Below are positions 1 through 9,852 of a stretch of 59,734 nucleotides of DNA, piece after piece. A model generated the notes under the pieces. It searched no databases. It was not told where the DNA came from and was given only the letters and a program-made list of their open reading frames with translations. Position numbers and translations under genes: made by a program. The DNA lies in assembly GCF_002783505.1 (NCBI RefSeq), contig NZ_PFGL01000006.1, positions 11,361 to 71,094 on the forward strand, read 5' to 3'. Numbering within the stretch: position 1 is the first letter of the stretch; the number at the start of each line of letters is the position of its first letter. This DNA comes from Shewanella sp. CG12_big_fil_rev_8_21_14_0_65_47_15 (lineage in GTDB: Bacteria > Pseudomonadota > Gammaproteobacteria > Enterobacterales > Shewanellaceae).

Positions 1-1480
1 ACAGCGGATCTCCTTCGGTGGCACTGCCGGCAATATCTAAGTGGGTATAAGCTAAGGGGATAGGAGCATTTATCCCATGGTCAAATAGCCCTGACGCCTT
101 CAGTAAAAACGCCGCAGGATATTGATGTCCACGGGCAGTCACCGATGACGGCGCATTATTTGAGGATAATATTTCAGCAGCACCCGAGACATCACGGATC
201 TTGGCAAAATCTTCGCGACGCAGGCTCGACACTTCAAAGGGTTCACCCCATTGGCTCGCCTGCCGCTGTAAAGTCACGGCACATTGCTGTGCACTCGCTA
301 CCGAGTTTTCCACCGCCGCGGGATAACCGCCATAACAACGCACAACATGTCCAGTAAGCGTTGCCACCGAAAATAGTTCAGGCTTTACCGCCGACACGGC
401 TTTAATACGCAGATGGCTCAGTAAATCCGCCAATACTAAGCGTCCTTCGGCATCGGTATTACCAATTCGTACCCGCACGCCCGCATGGCTGGTAATGATT
501 TCATCGGTGACGAAGGCTTCGCTGCCAATGCTGTTACGCACTAAACCCAACTCGGCAATCACGCGAATCCCCTTAGGCTTGAGCATTGATAGGGTTTTAA
601 ATAACCCCGCCACGGCAGAGGCACCGCCCTTATCACGGCTCATGCCCGCCATAGCACCGCCAACTTTCAGATCGGCGCCGCCGGTATCGTAAATCACGCC
701 CTTACCCGCAAACAGGAAAGTACGAGTCACTTCACCTTCTGGCAGATATTCTAATTTCACCACCCGAGGCTGATGACGACCGACGGCAAAGGAGGAACGC
801 GCTACCGCGCTGAGCAGCGGATAATCTCGCTCTAAAATATCTCTGTCTTCCACTACCGCAGTTTTGATCACGCTGCCCTTAAAGGATTGCAGACAATAAT
901 CGGCAAAGGCTTTAGCCGACATGCGCTCGGGCTCTGTACCACATAAATCCCGCGCTAATACTCGGCCCGCTTCTAAGGCATTGAGTAAATTGCTGTTATG
1001 GGTTGCTAAAGATAATAACCCAATGGCCTCAAATGCAGGTGCAAGATCCGTCGCCTCACGCAGTTCTAAGGTTTGCCACAGTTCTTGACCACAGGCTAAT
1101 GCCGCGACGTCAGCGGCAAAACCAAAGCGTAGATCCTTCGATGGCACTACATATAACAGCGGACGTTTGGCGCCCGCCTCTTTGGCAATGGCAATCGCCG
1201 CCCTTGCGGCATCGGCATACACACGCACGTCTACATACTCGTCGTTCACTTGGGTGACAGGCGCGATAATCAAGCGCCCCCCCGCAAGACCCGGGGCAAA
1301 CAGTAATGTCGGGCTCTTACCGACACGTTTATCCACGTGGGCACCGTGCTGAGCCAATAAACCTATCTCATCAAAATCGATGGCATCCAGATCGGGTGTC
1401 ACCACCACAACCGCATCCCAACCTTCACCATCAAAAATGGCACTTTCTGCTTTTACATCAACGAAGTTAACTTGAAACAT
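1..1480 (-). CDS. M17 leucyl aminopeptidase family protein (3' end outside window)
   Basis: Two-metal cytosolic aminopeptidase that removes N-terminal residues from peptides. The protein starts MFQVNFVDVKAESAIFDG at the ATG complementary to 1478-1480 and is open for 493 codons to the window edge, so the C-terminus is missing. The M17 signature is readable in order: a GKGVIYDTGGADLK segment carrying the metal-binding lysine and aspartate, then MSRDKGGA, then NTDAEGRLVLADLL, the family hallmark with metal-binding Asp and Glu. The N-terminal ~180 residues are the variable regulatory domain. It is divergent from pepD, with about 220 bp between the two starts, so the two peptide-degrading genes may share a control region. 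The first ATG is followed by coding sequence without an alternative. Family assignment is firm; which aminopeptidase (PepA-like or a Shewanella paralogue) is not decided here. Confidence 0.9.
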   Translation of the reverse strand, partial: MFQVNFVDVKAESAIFDGEGWDAVVVVTPDLDAIDFDEIGLLAQHGAHVDKRVGKSPTLLFAPGLAGGRLIIAPVTQVNDEYVDVRVYADAARAAIAIAKEAGAKRPLLYVVPSKDLRFGFAADVAALACGQELWQTLELREATDLAPAFEAIGLLSLATHNSNLLNALEAGRVLARDLCGTEPERMSAKAFADYCLQSFKGSVIKTAVVEDRDILERDYPLLSAVARSSFAVGRHQPRVVKLEYLPEGEVTRTFLFAGKGVIYDTGGADLKVGGAMAGMSRDKGGASAVAGLFKTLSMLKPKGIRVIAELGLVRNSIGSEAFVTDEIITSHAGVRVRIGNTDAEGRLVLADLLSHLRIKAVSAVKPELFSVATLTGHVVRCYGGYPAAVENSVASAQQCAVTLQRQASQWGEPFEVSSLRREDFAKIRDVSGAAEILSSNNAPSSVTARGHQYPAAFLLKASGLFDHGINAPIPLAYTHLDIAGSATEGDPL

Positions 1481-1699
1481 GACCCATCCTTTTTCATTAT
1501 TGTGCCTGCATTATTCCCGCTCTATCGCCTAATTACCAATCTAAAAGTGGTATCGACACCTTCGAAAAAACTCGAACTGGAAACTTTGGCTGCCAGCGTA
1601 ACAAAAGCCTATGATACCAAGATTAATGGGTTGCCCAGAATGTGCTAGAATGGCCGCAAATTTGCCCTATACCCACAAGACCTTATGAGGGACACACCA

Positions 1700-3160
1700 G
1701 TGACAGCGTTAAGTCAGTTATACCCACAGCCATTATGGCAATGGTTTGAACAAATTTGTGCTATTCCCCACCCTTCTAAACACGAGCGAGCCTTAAGCCA
1801 GTACATCCAAGCATGGGCTAAAGATAAGCAACTCGCCGTAGTCGAAGATGCCGTTGGAAACTTGATCATCCGCAAACCTGCTACGCCGGGAATGGAAGAT
1901 CGTAAAATTGTGGTGATCCAAGCTCATATCGATATGGTGCCACAGAAGAATGCCGATAAAGTCCATGATTTTACTAAAGATCCTATCGAAGCCTATGTCG
2001 ATGGCGATTGGGTTAAAGCCAAAGGCACCACCTTAGGTTCAGATAACGGTATCGGCATGGCATCGGCGCTGGCCATTTTGGGCTCAGATGACATCAAGCA
2101 CGGTCCATTAGAAGTGCTGCTGACGATCGATGAAGAAGCCGGCATGACGGGCGCCTTCGGTTTACAAGCGGGCATGCTCGATGCTGAGATCCTGATCAAC
2201 ACAGATTCTGAGCAAGAAGGTGAAATTTACATGGGCTGCGCCGGTGGCGTCGATGCTCAAATTACCCTGCCTATGGTGTGGCAGGCCTCTGAGCAAAGTT
2301 ACTCGGCCTTTAGCCTGCATTTATCTGGCTTAAAGGGCGGTCACTCTGGAGTGAACATTCACTTAGGTCGTGGCAACGCCAACAAGTTATTGGCGCGTTT
2401 CCTTTTTGAAAATGCCGATGAGTTAGCCCTTGAACTCACTCAATTTACCGGCGGTTCACTGCGTAATGCGATCCCACGTGAAGCCAACATCAGCTTTATG
2501 TTGCCAGAAGAAAACGTCGCTGCATTAAACGAAAAAGTCGCCGAGTTTGAAGCGCTTATCCGCACTGAACTCGCCATTGCCGATCCCGATATGCGTTTAG
2601 TGTTAAACACTATCCCAACGCCAAAACGGGTGATGAGCGAAAACAGCCAAAATACCCTGATCGATTTGCTGCATGTGTGCCCGAACGGCGTGATCCGCAT
2701 GAGCGATGAAGTCGAAGGTGTCACTGAAACCTCACTCAACGTAGGCGTTATCAGCACTGACGATGAACAAGTCACTATCCTGTGCCTTATCCGCTCGCTG
2801 ATCGATTCTGGTCGCTCTCAAGTCGAAGGCATGTTAACGGCACTGAGCAACCTAGCCGGAGCCGATATCGATTTAAGCGGCGCTTACCCAGGCTGGATGC
2901 CAGATAACAGCTCGCCTGTGATGGCGATAGTGCGTGAAACCTACCAAGACATTTACCACAAAGAGCCTGTGATCATGGTGATCCATGCGGGCCTCGAATG
3001 CGGTCTATTCAAGAAACCTTATCCAGATATGGATATGGTCTCGATTGGCCCCACCATTCGCTATCCCCACGGACCAGACGAGATGGTGAACATCACCACA
3101 GTCGGCCAATATTGGACATTATTGCTGGCGGTACTCGAACGTATTCCAGTTAAAGCCTAA
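1700..3160 (+). CDS. pepD: Aminoacyl-histidine dipeptidase (peptidase D, M20 family)
   Basis: Cytosolic zinc dipeptidase that hydrolyses Xaa-His and other dipeptides. The sequence follows E. coli PepD nearly end to end as I recall it: IPHPSKHE near the N-terminus, QAHIDMVPQKN with metal-binding His and Asp, SDNGIGMASALA, the TIDEEAGMTGAFGL catalytic Glu-Glu segment, INTDSEQEGEIYMGCAGG, and HAGLECGLFKKPYP near the C-terminus. I chose the GTG at 1700 over an in-frame ATG at 1685. The GTG gives 486 residues starting (V)TALSQLYPQPLW, in register with the known N-terminus, and the GAGGG at 1686-1690 then acts as its ribosome binding site. The 15 extra bases would code for MRDTP, which has no counterpart. 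A strong terminator follows at 3189-3230. Confidence 0.95.
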   Translation: MTALSQLYPQPLWQWFEQICAIPHPSKHERALSQYIQAWAKDKQLAVVEDAVGNLIIRKPATPGMEDRKIVVIQAHIDMVPQKNADKVHDFTKDPIEAYVDGDWVKAKGTTLGSDNGIGMASALAILGSDDIKHGPLEVLLTIDEEAGMTGAFGLQAGMLDAEILINTDSEQEGEIYMGCAGGVDAQITLPMVWQASEQSYSAFSLHLSGLKGGHSGVNIHLGRGNANKLLARFLFENADELALELTQFTGGSLRNAIPREANISFMLPEENVAALNEKVAEFEALIRTELAIADPDMRLVLNTIPTPKRVMSENSQNTLIDLLHVCPNGVIRMSDEVEGVTETSLNVGVISTDDEQVTILCLIRSLIDSGRSQVEGMLTALSNLAGADIDLSGAYPGWMPDNSSPVMAIVRETYQDIYHKEPVIMVIHAGLECGLFKKPYPDMDMVSIGPTIRYPHGPDEMVNITTVGQYWTLLLAVLERIPVKA

Positions 3161-3188
3161 CGGTTATTATTAATCGATCCCCCAATCC

Positions 3189-3230
3189 AAGGCCATATCT
3201 GCAAAATTCAGATATGGCCTTATTTTTATT
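3189..3230 (+). terminator. Rho-independent terminator after pepD
   Basis: Perfect 13-bp stem AAGGCCATATCTG / CAGATATGGCCTT with a 7-base loop, followed by TATTTTTATT. It lies 29 bases after the pepD stop and separates pepD from the Cache-domain gene. Confidence 0.93.
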
Positions 3231-3400
3231 GCCACCCAATCTACACAACAATACCCTCGATAAAAGTTTAAGGCCGAGCAGAATAACTTGAATTTTCTAC
3301 TATAGTTGTTCTGTCTAACCCTAATGTATTTTTGCTTATCACGCTTGTAGAGACAACCGCTTTTCCCCCTTCAACCCTGTGACCTTAAGGAATAGAGATC

Positions 3401-3955
3401 ATGAAATTTGCTAAAATCTTGTCAGCCGCCGCACTGCTGCTCAGCAGTAACCTCAGTTTCGCCGAAGAAGTGCCCCAAGCCGTGATCGATCTCGCCGATT
3501 CACTGATGCCATTAGGCAGAGAAGTGGTACTAGTAGATGCCGTTAAAGCACAAAATGCCCAAGGAAAGAGTTTAGATTCGATCAAAACATTAGATGAAAA
3601 ATGGATCGCCACCGCAGGGATTGATGACTTTATGTCGTCCTTGATGAACAACGCAGCGGCCAAGTTTCTTGTCACCTTCGAGGCGAGCAAACCTTACTAT
3701 CAAGAAATATTCCTCATGGACAATCAAGGCGCCAACGTCGCCATGACAGCTAAAACGTCGGATTACTGGCAGGGTGATGAGGATAAATGGCAAAAATCCT
3801 TCGCCAATGGTAAAGGTGATAAACACATAGGTCCGGTCAAATTTGACGAGAGTTCACAAGCCTACCTAGTACAAATTTCTATCCCAGTAATGGATGGCGA
3901 TGCTGCAGTTGGTGCCATCACAATTGGGATCAATCTAGATCAATTTGGACTCTAA
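3401..3955 (+). CDS. Secreted single-Cache (PDC-type) sensor-domain protein
   Basis: A 184-residue protein with a clear Sec signal peptide (MKFAKILSAAALLLSSNLSFA, cleavage near residue 22) and no membrane anchor, so it should be free in the periplasm. The mature part looks like a lone Cache/PDC ligand-binding fold: EIFLMDNQGANVAMT, TSDYWQGDEDKWQ, the central FDESSQAYLVQISIPV strand pair, and the terminal GAITIGINLDQF. This is the pattern of the extracytoplasmic sensor domain of chemoreceptors and kinases, but without the signalling half. The ATG at 3401 is preceded by AAGGAATAGAG. A methyl-accepting chemotaxis protein starts 95 bp downstream on the same strand, so the two are probably cotranscribed. 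A role as a periplasmic ligand-presenting partner for that receptor is inference. Confidence 0.8.
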   Translation: MKFAKILSAAALLLSSNLSFAEEVPQAVIDLADSLMPLGREVVLVDAVKAQNAQGKSLDSIKTLDEKWIATAGIDDFMSSLMNNAAAKFLVTFEASKPYYQEIFLMDNQGANVAMTAKTSDYWQGDEDKWQKSFANGKGDKHIGPVKFDESSQAYLVQISIPVMDGDAAVGAITIGINLDQFGL

Positions 3956-4050
3956 TCGCCAGAGAACGCCAGTGATGAACCACATTGTTTTTGCATCTGA
4001 GGTTATCGCGGCCCTCACATTTCAGAGCACCCATTAAGAAGGGCGTTATT

Positions 4051-5697
4051 ATGGAATGGTATAAAGATCTTTCCGTTAACCAGAAACTGATTTATCCGAG
4101 CCTGCTACTCGCGGGTGTCGTCATTTTCGCCTCTTCAACGGGTATCTTAGGACTCAAAGCACTGAATAGCAGTGCCAACACGCTCGCACTGGAATACTTG
4201 CCGAGCCAATCTGAGCTGCTTCAAGCCGATAAAGAGCTGTATCAGGCTCAAGTCGCCGAACGTAGCCTGATGTTTGTTAACGTAGGCACAGATTCTTACA
4301 ATAGCCTTCTAAAACAGCACACTAACAGTATTTCACTCGTTAAAGAACACCTAAATAGATTTGCCGATGTGACCACAAGTCCCCTCGCAAAAGATAAACT
4401 CAACGAATTAAACCGCAGTTTCGAGGCATGGCGAGCAAGCACCACGGAAATCAGTCATCAGCGTACCCAAAATGGTCGCAATGGCCGTACCACAGCAATT
4501 GATCTGAGCTTCGGCCAAGCCGAAGTTCAATTCGAGCAATTGCATCAAAATATCAATCAGCTTATTGAAGACTTAAACAGCAACACAGCCGCTGCGGTAA
4601 CCCAAGTGGACTATGATGCTAATCATGGGCAACAGATGCAGCTAATAGCCTTAACGATCAGTATCCTGATCTGCATTATCTTTATCGTTGCGCTGCCTAA
4701 ACTCATCAGCAAACCACTCGCTGTGCTACTGGCAAAAATCCACGATATTACCGATGGCGATGGCGATCTGACCGAGCGGGTTCACTTGTTCTCTAAGGAC
4801 GAACTGGGCGACCTTGCCAATGCCTTTAATCATTTTCTCGATAACTTACATGGCATTATCTCGCAATTTAAACAATCCACTTCAGAGCTTAATATCGCCG
4901 CCGAAGGATTGGCCAAAACCAGTGCAACGGCAAAACATACCTTGATGGATCAACAGGCTGCCACCCATAGGATCGCCGATGCTAGCGATCACATTACCGC
5001 CTCGGTGCAAGAGGTATCGATCAGCGCCAGCCATGCCGCCGATGCCGCCAAACAAGCCGATATATTTACCGCCGATGGTCAAGCAAGAGTGAAAAAAACC
5101 ATCGATGTGATCCGAGAACTCGCCGTGGATGTAGGTACGGCAGAAATACAAATCAATAAACTCGAACAGGAAGGCCAGCATATAGGCCGCGTACTGGAGG
5201 TGATCCAAGCCATTGCCGAACAGACGAATCTATTAGCCCTTAATGCAGCAATCGAAGCGGCGCGGGCGGGCGAGCAAGGTCGCGGCTTTGCCGTGGTGGC
5301 CGACGAAGTTCGCTCCCTCGCCTCCAAAACGCATCAATCCACCGAAGAAATTAAGTTGATGATCGCCAATGTTCAAAATGGCACCCAAAGTGCTGTAAAG
5401 GCGATTAACATTGGTAATGAAAAAGCGATTTCGAGCGTCGAAGCCGCCAGTAATGCCGGTGAAGCCCTAGCGCATATTGCCGAAAGAGTCAGTCAGATCA
5501 ACGAGATGAATAATCAAATCGCCCTCGCTGCCAAAGCGCAAACCACTATGGCCAATGAGAGCCATCAAAATATTCAGCATATTGCCGAGCAATCGGAGGA
5601 CAGCTTGCGTACCACTGATGAAATCTATGCCGCGAGCGTACAACTCTCATCAATGGCGAGTAACCTCACGGCTCTGGTCAGTCGTTTTAAACTGTAA
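4051..5697 (+). CDS. Methyl-accepting chemotaxis protein (4HB_MCP type)
   Basis: A 548-residue inner-membrane chemoreceptor. Order: cytoplasmic [13 protein letters not shown], first membrane helix about residues 13-33, a periplasmic mostly helical four-helix-bundle domain (about 35-195), second membrane helix about 198-218 ([18 protein letters not shown]), HAMP ([31 protein letters not shown]), then the signalling hairpin with the invariant tip [23 protein letters not shown]. No C-terminal CheR-tethering pentapeptide is present (it ends LVSRFKL). An upstream TTG at 3985 keeps the frame open, but the ATG at 4051 has AAGAAGGG seven bases ahead and gives a normal receptor N-terminus. It follows a secreted Cache protein, which may feed it ligand. 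The ligand is unknown. Confidence 0.93.
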   Translation: MEWYKDLSVNQKLIYPSLLLAGVVIFASSTGILGLKALNSSANTLALEYLPSQSELLQADKELYQAQVAERSLMFVNVGTDSYNSLLKQHTNSISLVKEHLNRFADVTTSPLAKDKLNELNRSFEAWRASTTEISHQRTQNGRNGRTTAIDLSFGQAEVQFEQLHQNINQLIEDLNSNTAAAVTQVDYDANHGQQMQLIALTISILICIIFIVALPKLISKPLAVLLAKIHDITDGDGDLTERVHLFSKDELGDLANAFNHFLDNLHGIISQFKQSTSELNIAAEGLAKTSATAKHTLMDQQAATHRIADASDHITASVQEVSISASHAADAAKQADIFTADGQARVKKTIDVIRELAVDVGTAEIQINKLEQEGQHIGRVLEVIQAIAEQTNLLALNAAIEAARAGEQGRGFAVVADEVRSLASKTHQSTEEIKLMIANVQNGTQSAVKAINIGNEKAISSVEAASNAGEALAHIAERVSQINEMNNQIALAAKAQTTMANESHQNIQHIAEQSEDSLRTTDEIYAASVQLSSMASNLTALVSRFKL

Positions 5698-5820
5698 GTT
5701 GTTGAAAGTGAAAGCTTGCAAATAAGTGACCTTTTGCAAATCAGTGATGTTTGAGAAGTGCCCTCCAACGAATAAGGGAGCATAAACCCGTCGCAGTGAT
5801 TATCTGAATTCAGGTGCTCC

Positions 5821-6753
5821 CTAGCAGCGCTTAACCACTAAGCCTCTTGCCGCACGTAGGTTGACTAACATAGGTAACATCAGCGCGAGGATCACTATGA
5901 CCATCCCCACCAGCTGAATTTCCGTCACCGCCTGCCCCATGGCTAACGCCGTTAATGCCGCAAAAACGGGCACGAGATTAAAAAAGAGCGATGCCTTAGC
6001 AGGGCCAAACTCCTTAACGCCATTAATCCAAAACAAATAACCGAGCACAGTGGCGAATAGACCTATGTAGAGCACGCTAGAAAAGGCGATTGTCGACAGT
6101 CCCATCAGCTCCTGCCAAGGGTGAAACTCACCACGACCAAGTCCTATTACGGACATAGACACACTGGCAGCGACCATGCTCAGCAAGGTAAAGGGCAACA
6201 CTGGCAACCAATGGCCGACCCGTTGCGAACAAATGGTATAACCACTCCACGCCAACATTCCGGCGGTAATCATCACATCACCTTGGTTAAAACTAAAATG
6301 GAGTAATTGCTGCACACTGCCGTTGGTGATCACTAGCAGCACACCCGCTAAACCGCCCACTAAGCTAAACATTTGTTGCCTGCTGAGCCATTCACGCTGT
6401 AATAGCGCATTGACGATTGAAGTCACCAGTGGGCTGAGCGCCATAATCAAGGCGCCATTGGCGGCAGAGGTATGCTGCAGGCCATTGAATAACGCCAGAT
6501 TTAAGCCGCCAACACCAACCACGCCTACCAGTGCTATGACAGTGTATTGCGCCAAACTCAATTTTGGCCAAGCCTGACGAGTAAAAACGATATATATCGC
6601 CAGAGTGACTGCCGCAATGGTAAACCGCCAGAATACGAGGGATTCCCCTGACATCTCCTCCAGCACTCGCTTAGCAAGCGGAAACACACTACCCCAGCTA
6701 AAAACACAAATCAGTAGACAAACCAATGTCATGTAAGCTGTATAGGATTTCAT
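5821..6753 (-). CDS. EamA/DMT-family transporter
   Basis: A 310-residue inner-membrane permease of the drug/metabolite transporter superfamily with the usual ten hydrophobic helices in two EamA repeats. The first repeat starts MTLVCLLICVFSWGSVFPLAKR and the second GDVMITAGMLAWSGYTICSQR; the motif LFATVLGYLFWINGVKEFGPAKASLFFNLVPVFAALTA is rendered here in pieces: FWINGVKEFG, then SLFFNLVPVFAAL. Start: the ATG complementary to 6751-6753 has AGAGG six bases upstream; the frame is open 30 codons further to 6843 but that stretch would overlap the divergent regulator's promoter. A LysR gene starts 92 bp away on the other strand, the classic regulator/exporter arrangement. Substrate unknown; amino acids or related metabolites are common for this family. 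Confidence 0.88.
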   Translation of the reverse strand: MKSYTAYMTLVCLLICVFSWGSVFPLAKRVLEEMSGESLVFWRFTIAAVTLAIYIVFTRQAWPKLSLAQYTVIALVGVVGVGGLNLALFNGLQHTSAANGALIMALSPLVTSIVNALLQREWLSRQQMFSLVGGLAGVLLVITNGSVQQLLHFSFNQGDVMITAGMLAWSGYTICSQRVGHWLPVLPFTLLSMVAASVSMSVIGLGRGEFHPWQELMGLSTIAFSSVLYIGLFATVLGYLFWINGVKEFGPAKASLFFNLVPVFAALTALAMGQAVTEIQLVGMVIVILALMLPMLVNLRAARGLVVKRC

Positions 6754-6845
6754 ATCGGCCTCTGGGGAGGTAATTGGGATTGAGCTTAGTTTATAAGTTT
6801 CATATATTATTAAAACTAACAAGATTGAGAGCTTAAATTCCAAAT

Positions 6846-7778
6846 ATGAAACTTAATTATTCACTCGATGATATGCGCTACTTTTGTGCGGTTGCTCAAC
6901 ATGGCAGCTTTAAACAGGCTGCCGTAGCATTGGATATCCCGCTTTCAACCTTGAGTCGACGAGTTGCCAAACTAGAAGAAGACTTGTCGATACGGCTACT
7001 CAATCGCGATGCTCATCGTGTGCAACTCACCCATTCAGGGCAAAAATATTACGAAAGGAGCTTGCCCCTTTTTGAAGAATTAAACGATGTGGCGGTATGT
7101 CTTCTACAAGATAAAACACAAGCAAAAGGCACCATTAGGATCTCTGCGCCAGTGAATTTTGGCGTGCTAGTATTAGCGCAGCATTTTAATGCTTTTTTGA
7201 ACCAATACCCCGACATCCACTTGGATGTACGCCTGTCAAACCAAACCATAGATATTGAAGAAGAGGCCATCGACATAGCATTTCGCGTCGGTGATCATAA
7301 TGCGGCTCATTGGATTGGTCGGCACTTAACAAATATTCACTTTGTCATTTGTGGTGCCGTCAATTTAGACATGTTTCAACTAAAATCTCCCGCTGATTTG
7401 GAAGGCTTTCCCACAGTCGTCTGTGCTCCAATGTCTACCTGGAAACTGCAACACAATACCTCTGGCGAGATGCAAACTTATACACCAAGCAACAACATTC
7501 GGCTCAAAGTAGACGATATCAGCTTGCTCACTCGCGCCATACAAGACGGCATAGGTATCGGCTTTATACCCGATTATCACGCCCAGCCGCTGATTGATTC
7601 TGGTGAGCTGAGGCAAGTGTTACCCGAATGGCGCAACCAGCCAAGGGGCTGTCAAATGCTGTATCGTGATCGTGACAACATGCCCTTTCGATTGCGCTTA
7701 TTGATTGACTTTATGCTCAAGCGTTTTAACGACAATCCACTGCAAAAATGCCTTATTCTGACTGGCCAGATTGATTAG
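6846..7778 (+). CDS. LysR-family transcriptional regulator
   Basis: A 310-residue LysR-type regulator. The N-terminal winged helix-turn-helix (residues 5-65) reads YFCAVAQHGSFKQAA, then LSTLSRRVAKLEEDL and LLNRDAHRVQLT, typical of the CrgA/YafC branch, where TLSRR is the recognition-helix hallmark. The rest is a periplasmic-binding-protein-like effector domain (about 90-295) with the DIAFRVG segment characteristic of that branch. It is transcribed away from an EamA transporter and probably controls it; the AT-rich 92-bp gap would hold both promoters and the operator. No strong ribosome binding site is visible ahead of the ATG. Inducer unknown. Confidence 0.9.
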   Translation: MKLNYSLDDMRYFCAVAQHGSFKQAAVALDIPLSTLSRRVAKLEEDLSIRLLNRDAHRVQLTHSGQKYYERSLPLFEELNDVAVCLLQDKTQAKGTIRISAPVNFGVLVLAQHFNAFLNQYPDIHLDVRLSNQTIDIEEEAIDIAFRVGDHNAAHWIGRHLTNIHFVICGAVNLDMFQLKSPADLEGFPTVVCAPMSTWKLQHNTSGEMQTYTPSNNIRLKVDDISLLTRAIQDGIGIGFIPDYHAQPLIDSGELRQVLPEWRNQPRGCQMLYRDRDNMPFRLRLLIDFMLKRFNDNPLQKCLILTGQID

Positions 7779-7930
7779 GGTATTCAACTCGTCTTGCAAA
7801 GTAACAAAGCCGTGTACCTGCACTGTTTTTTATTGCAATCGTTTATACCAAAAAGACAATATAAACGTTATATATCAATCACTTTTATAACTAACAAGTA
7901 TATTTATCAATTCCTCCAGCACGGTAAACC

Positions 7931-8731
7931 TCACCCAGCCTTGCAGCCAGATAAGCTTTCTTTTAGCTGTTTGCTGTAGGTGCGACTGACTTTCAGCGAT
8001 TTACTATTGGTTAAAATAACCTTGTACTCCGAGTTAATGAGTGGTTCGAGTTTTACGACATGTTGCAGATTAACGATGGTTGATTTGTGAATACGCAAGA
8101 AGCCGCCTGGCAACACCTCGTTGATCAAACTCTTCATTCTGGCGCGCATCACAGCGGTGTCCTCTTGAGTGTGTACACACATATAGTCGCCTGCGGCATC
8201 TATCCAGAGGATATCCGGGTAGGGGATCAATTGCGCCGGGTGATGCCCGTCTTGGATCACCAATTTTTCCTGCTCAATCCGATATGCCGCACTAGGTTCA
8301 GCTTGGCGAGTGGCATTTAGCAAGATGTCTCTAACTTCCAATATTTCCTGCTTGCTCGAAGCGCTATCGAGCCTAGATGACACTCTGGCGATTGCCTCGG
8401 CCAGACGTTCTCTTTTCACTGGTTTAAGTAAATAATCCAGTGCCCGTACTTCAAATGCCTGCACTGCATACTGATGAAAAGCGGTTACAAAGATGATGGC
8501 CGGACATGATTCCGGTTGAAGCTGTTTTATCAGCTCAAAACCAGACTCGCCGGGCATTTCTATGTCGAGAAAAATTAAATCCGGCGCAGATGCACTAATG
8601 AGCGTCATGGCATCGGCAACATTACAGGCATGGCCAAGGATATCTATCTGCGAAAACGATTTCAGCCTAATTGTCAGCCCTTCGATGGCGCTGTATTCAT
8701 CGTCTACCAATAAGGTCTTCAACTGCTTCAT
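7931..8731 (-). CDS. LytTR-family response regulator
   Basis: A 266-residue two-component response regulator. Receiver domain residues 4-120 with the acidic pair D10/D11, phospho-acceptor D56 in LIFLDIEMPG, and the conserved lysine in LLKPVKRERL. A linker (about 120-160) leads to a LytTR DNA-binding domain (about 165-262) with YPDILWIDAAGDYMCVHT and GGFLRIHKSTIVNLQHV, ending in SRTYSKQLKESL. LytTR proteins bind paired direct repeats rather than palindromes. Its start overlaps the upstream kinase stop by four bases, so the two are translationally coupled. It is the last gene of the glucan locus and probably controls it. The frame and domains are unambiguous; the target is inference from context. 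Confidence 0.92.
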   Translation of the reverse strand: MKQLKTLLVDDEYSAIEGLTIRLKSFSQIDILGHACNVADAMTLISASAPDLIFLDIEMPGESGFELIKQLQPESCPAIIFVTAFHQYAVQAFEVRALDYLLKPVKRERLAEAIARVSSRLDSASSKQEILEVRDILLNATRQAEPSAAYRIEQEKLVIQDGHHPAQLIPYPDILWIDAAGDYMCVHTQEDTAVMRARMKSLINEVLPGGFLRIHKSTIVNLQHVVKLEPLINSEYKVILTNSKSLKVSRTYSKQLKESLSGCKAG

Positions 8732-9789
8732 TGAGTATTCTCTGACAATTCAAGCGGGATAGTGATGCTAACCCAGGCACCACCATTTTCACCATTTCCG
8801 GCGTCAAAATGGCTGGCATCTGGATAAATCAGTTGTAGCCTGTCCTGACAATTTTTCATTCCTATACCCGCGGGGGTCTGCGCCGACAAGTTAAAGCCGC
8901 TACCGGTATCGCTCACCCTAATATGCAACCGGCTGGCATCACACCTAAAGTTGACTGAAATTGCGATATTGTTTTTTTGACCTAGGCCATGTTTCAAGGC
9001 GTTCTCAATCAAAGGCTGCACTAACAAAGATGGCATTAGCGCAGTGTTACAGTCCGTGTCTGCGCTGAGCTGTACATTGAGCCCACTCTGAAACCGACAC
9101 TGTTCTATATCGAGATAAGTCTGCAGTATCGCTATTTCATCTTGCACCGTTATTTTCGCCAGAGGATCTGTGTACAAGCTATAGCGTAAGAAATCACAGA
9201 GCTTCTCCAGCATAGCCACAGCATTGTCGTTGTGCTGCTTGAGAATAAGCGTACAGATAGCATTGATACTATTGAACATAAAATGCGGATTGAGCTGGTA
9301 GCGCAACATTTTAAGCTGCGACTCTTTGGCTAAGTTAAGCGCTTCGGCCGCTTTATGCTTTTGCTCGGCATTATCCAGATAGATTTTGATGCCATAGTAG
9401 CCAGCGGTCCAGGTCGCCAGCACCGTCAAGGAGGCGGATGTCCAAGTACCGAAGTCAAACCAGGTCATCGGCAGCCACCAAGTGCCATACAACCACTGCA
9501 GAGTATGCCATTTAAACAGGGTCCACAGCAGTGAAGCCGTCAGTACACAGGCAATGTGTAAGCTGATACTGACACTCGCGGGTTGCAACCTGAACTGCGC
9601 ATAAAGTTTTCTTAGCAATAAGGTAATACAAAAACCACAGCAGGTATCCAGCAGTAGATGAGGAAGGTGAATTCCCCAAGGTTCCTGCCCCGCTATTTTT
9701 ATCATCAGCTCGGTAAACACGGCGTAAGCCAACCAGCCACAGCACTGGGATAACCAAAACAGCTGTTTTTTCGATTCTAACTTTATCAC
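8728..9789 (-). CDS. LytS/YehU-type sensor histidine kinase
   Basis: A 353-residue integral-membrane kinase. Four hydrophobic segments lie in the first ~140 residues (about 11-30, 42-60, 72-92, 115-135) with little periplasmic sequence between them, so sensing is probably within or near the membrane. The His_kinase domain follows with LRYQLNPHFMFNSINAI (phospho-acceptor H169) and a HATPase domain with LLVQPLIENALKHGL and DTGSGF...GIGMKNCQDRLQLIY. The start is a GTG complementary to 9787-9789 with AAGGTAG just upstream. It overlaps the LytTR regulator start by four bases and sits 63 bp after the GH3 gene, separated by a hairpin. Signal unknown; a glucan breakdown product is the obvious guess. 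Confidence 0.9.
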   Translation of the reverse strand: MIKLESKKQLFWLSQCCGWLAYAVFTELMIKIAGQEPWGIHLPHLLLDTCCGFCITLLLRKLYAQFRLQPASVSISLHIACVLTASLLWTLFKWHTLQWLYGTWWLPMTWFDFGTWTSASLTVLATWTAGYYGIKIYLDNAEQKHKAAEALNLAKESQLKMLRYQLNPHFMFNSINAICTLILKQHNDNAVAMLEKLCDFLRYSLYTDPLAKITVQDEIAILQTYLDIEQCRFQSGLNVQLSADTDCNTALMPSLLVQPLIENALKHGLGQKNNIAISVNFRCDASRLHIRVSDTGSGFNLSAQTPAGIGMKNCQDRLQLIYPDASHFDAGNGENGGAWVSITIPLELSENTQ

Positions 9790-9812
9790 TTCACTACCTT
9801 AGCGCCGAAACT

Positions 9813-9840
9813 CGTGTCGGATGCATTTACGCCCGACACG
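9813..9840 (-). repeat. Intercistronic hairpin between GH3 and kinase genes
   Basis: Perfect 8-bp inverted repeat CGTGTCGG / CCGACACG around a 12-base loop, in the 63-bp gap between the glucosidase stop and the kinase start. No U-run follows on the minus strand, so it looks like an mRNA processing or stability element that would lower regulator expression relative to the enzymes, rather than a full terminator. Confidence 0.6.
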
Positions 9841-9852
9841 ATATCACTGTTT

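Noticed and set aside
1685..1699. ATG at 1685 as the pepD start
   Set aside because: The extra MRDTP has no counterpart in PepD and the GAGGG inside it serves the GTG at 1700.
5774..5821. GGGAGCA / TGCTCCC inverted repeat between the chemoreceptor and EamA genes
   Set aside because: The loop is about 34 bases and no T-run follows; too weak for a terminator call.
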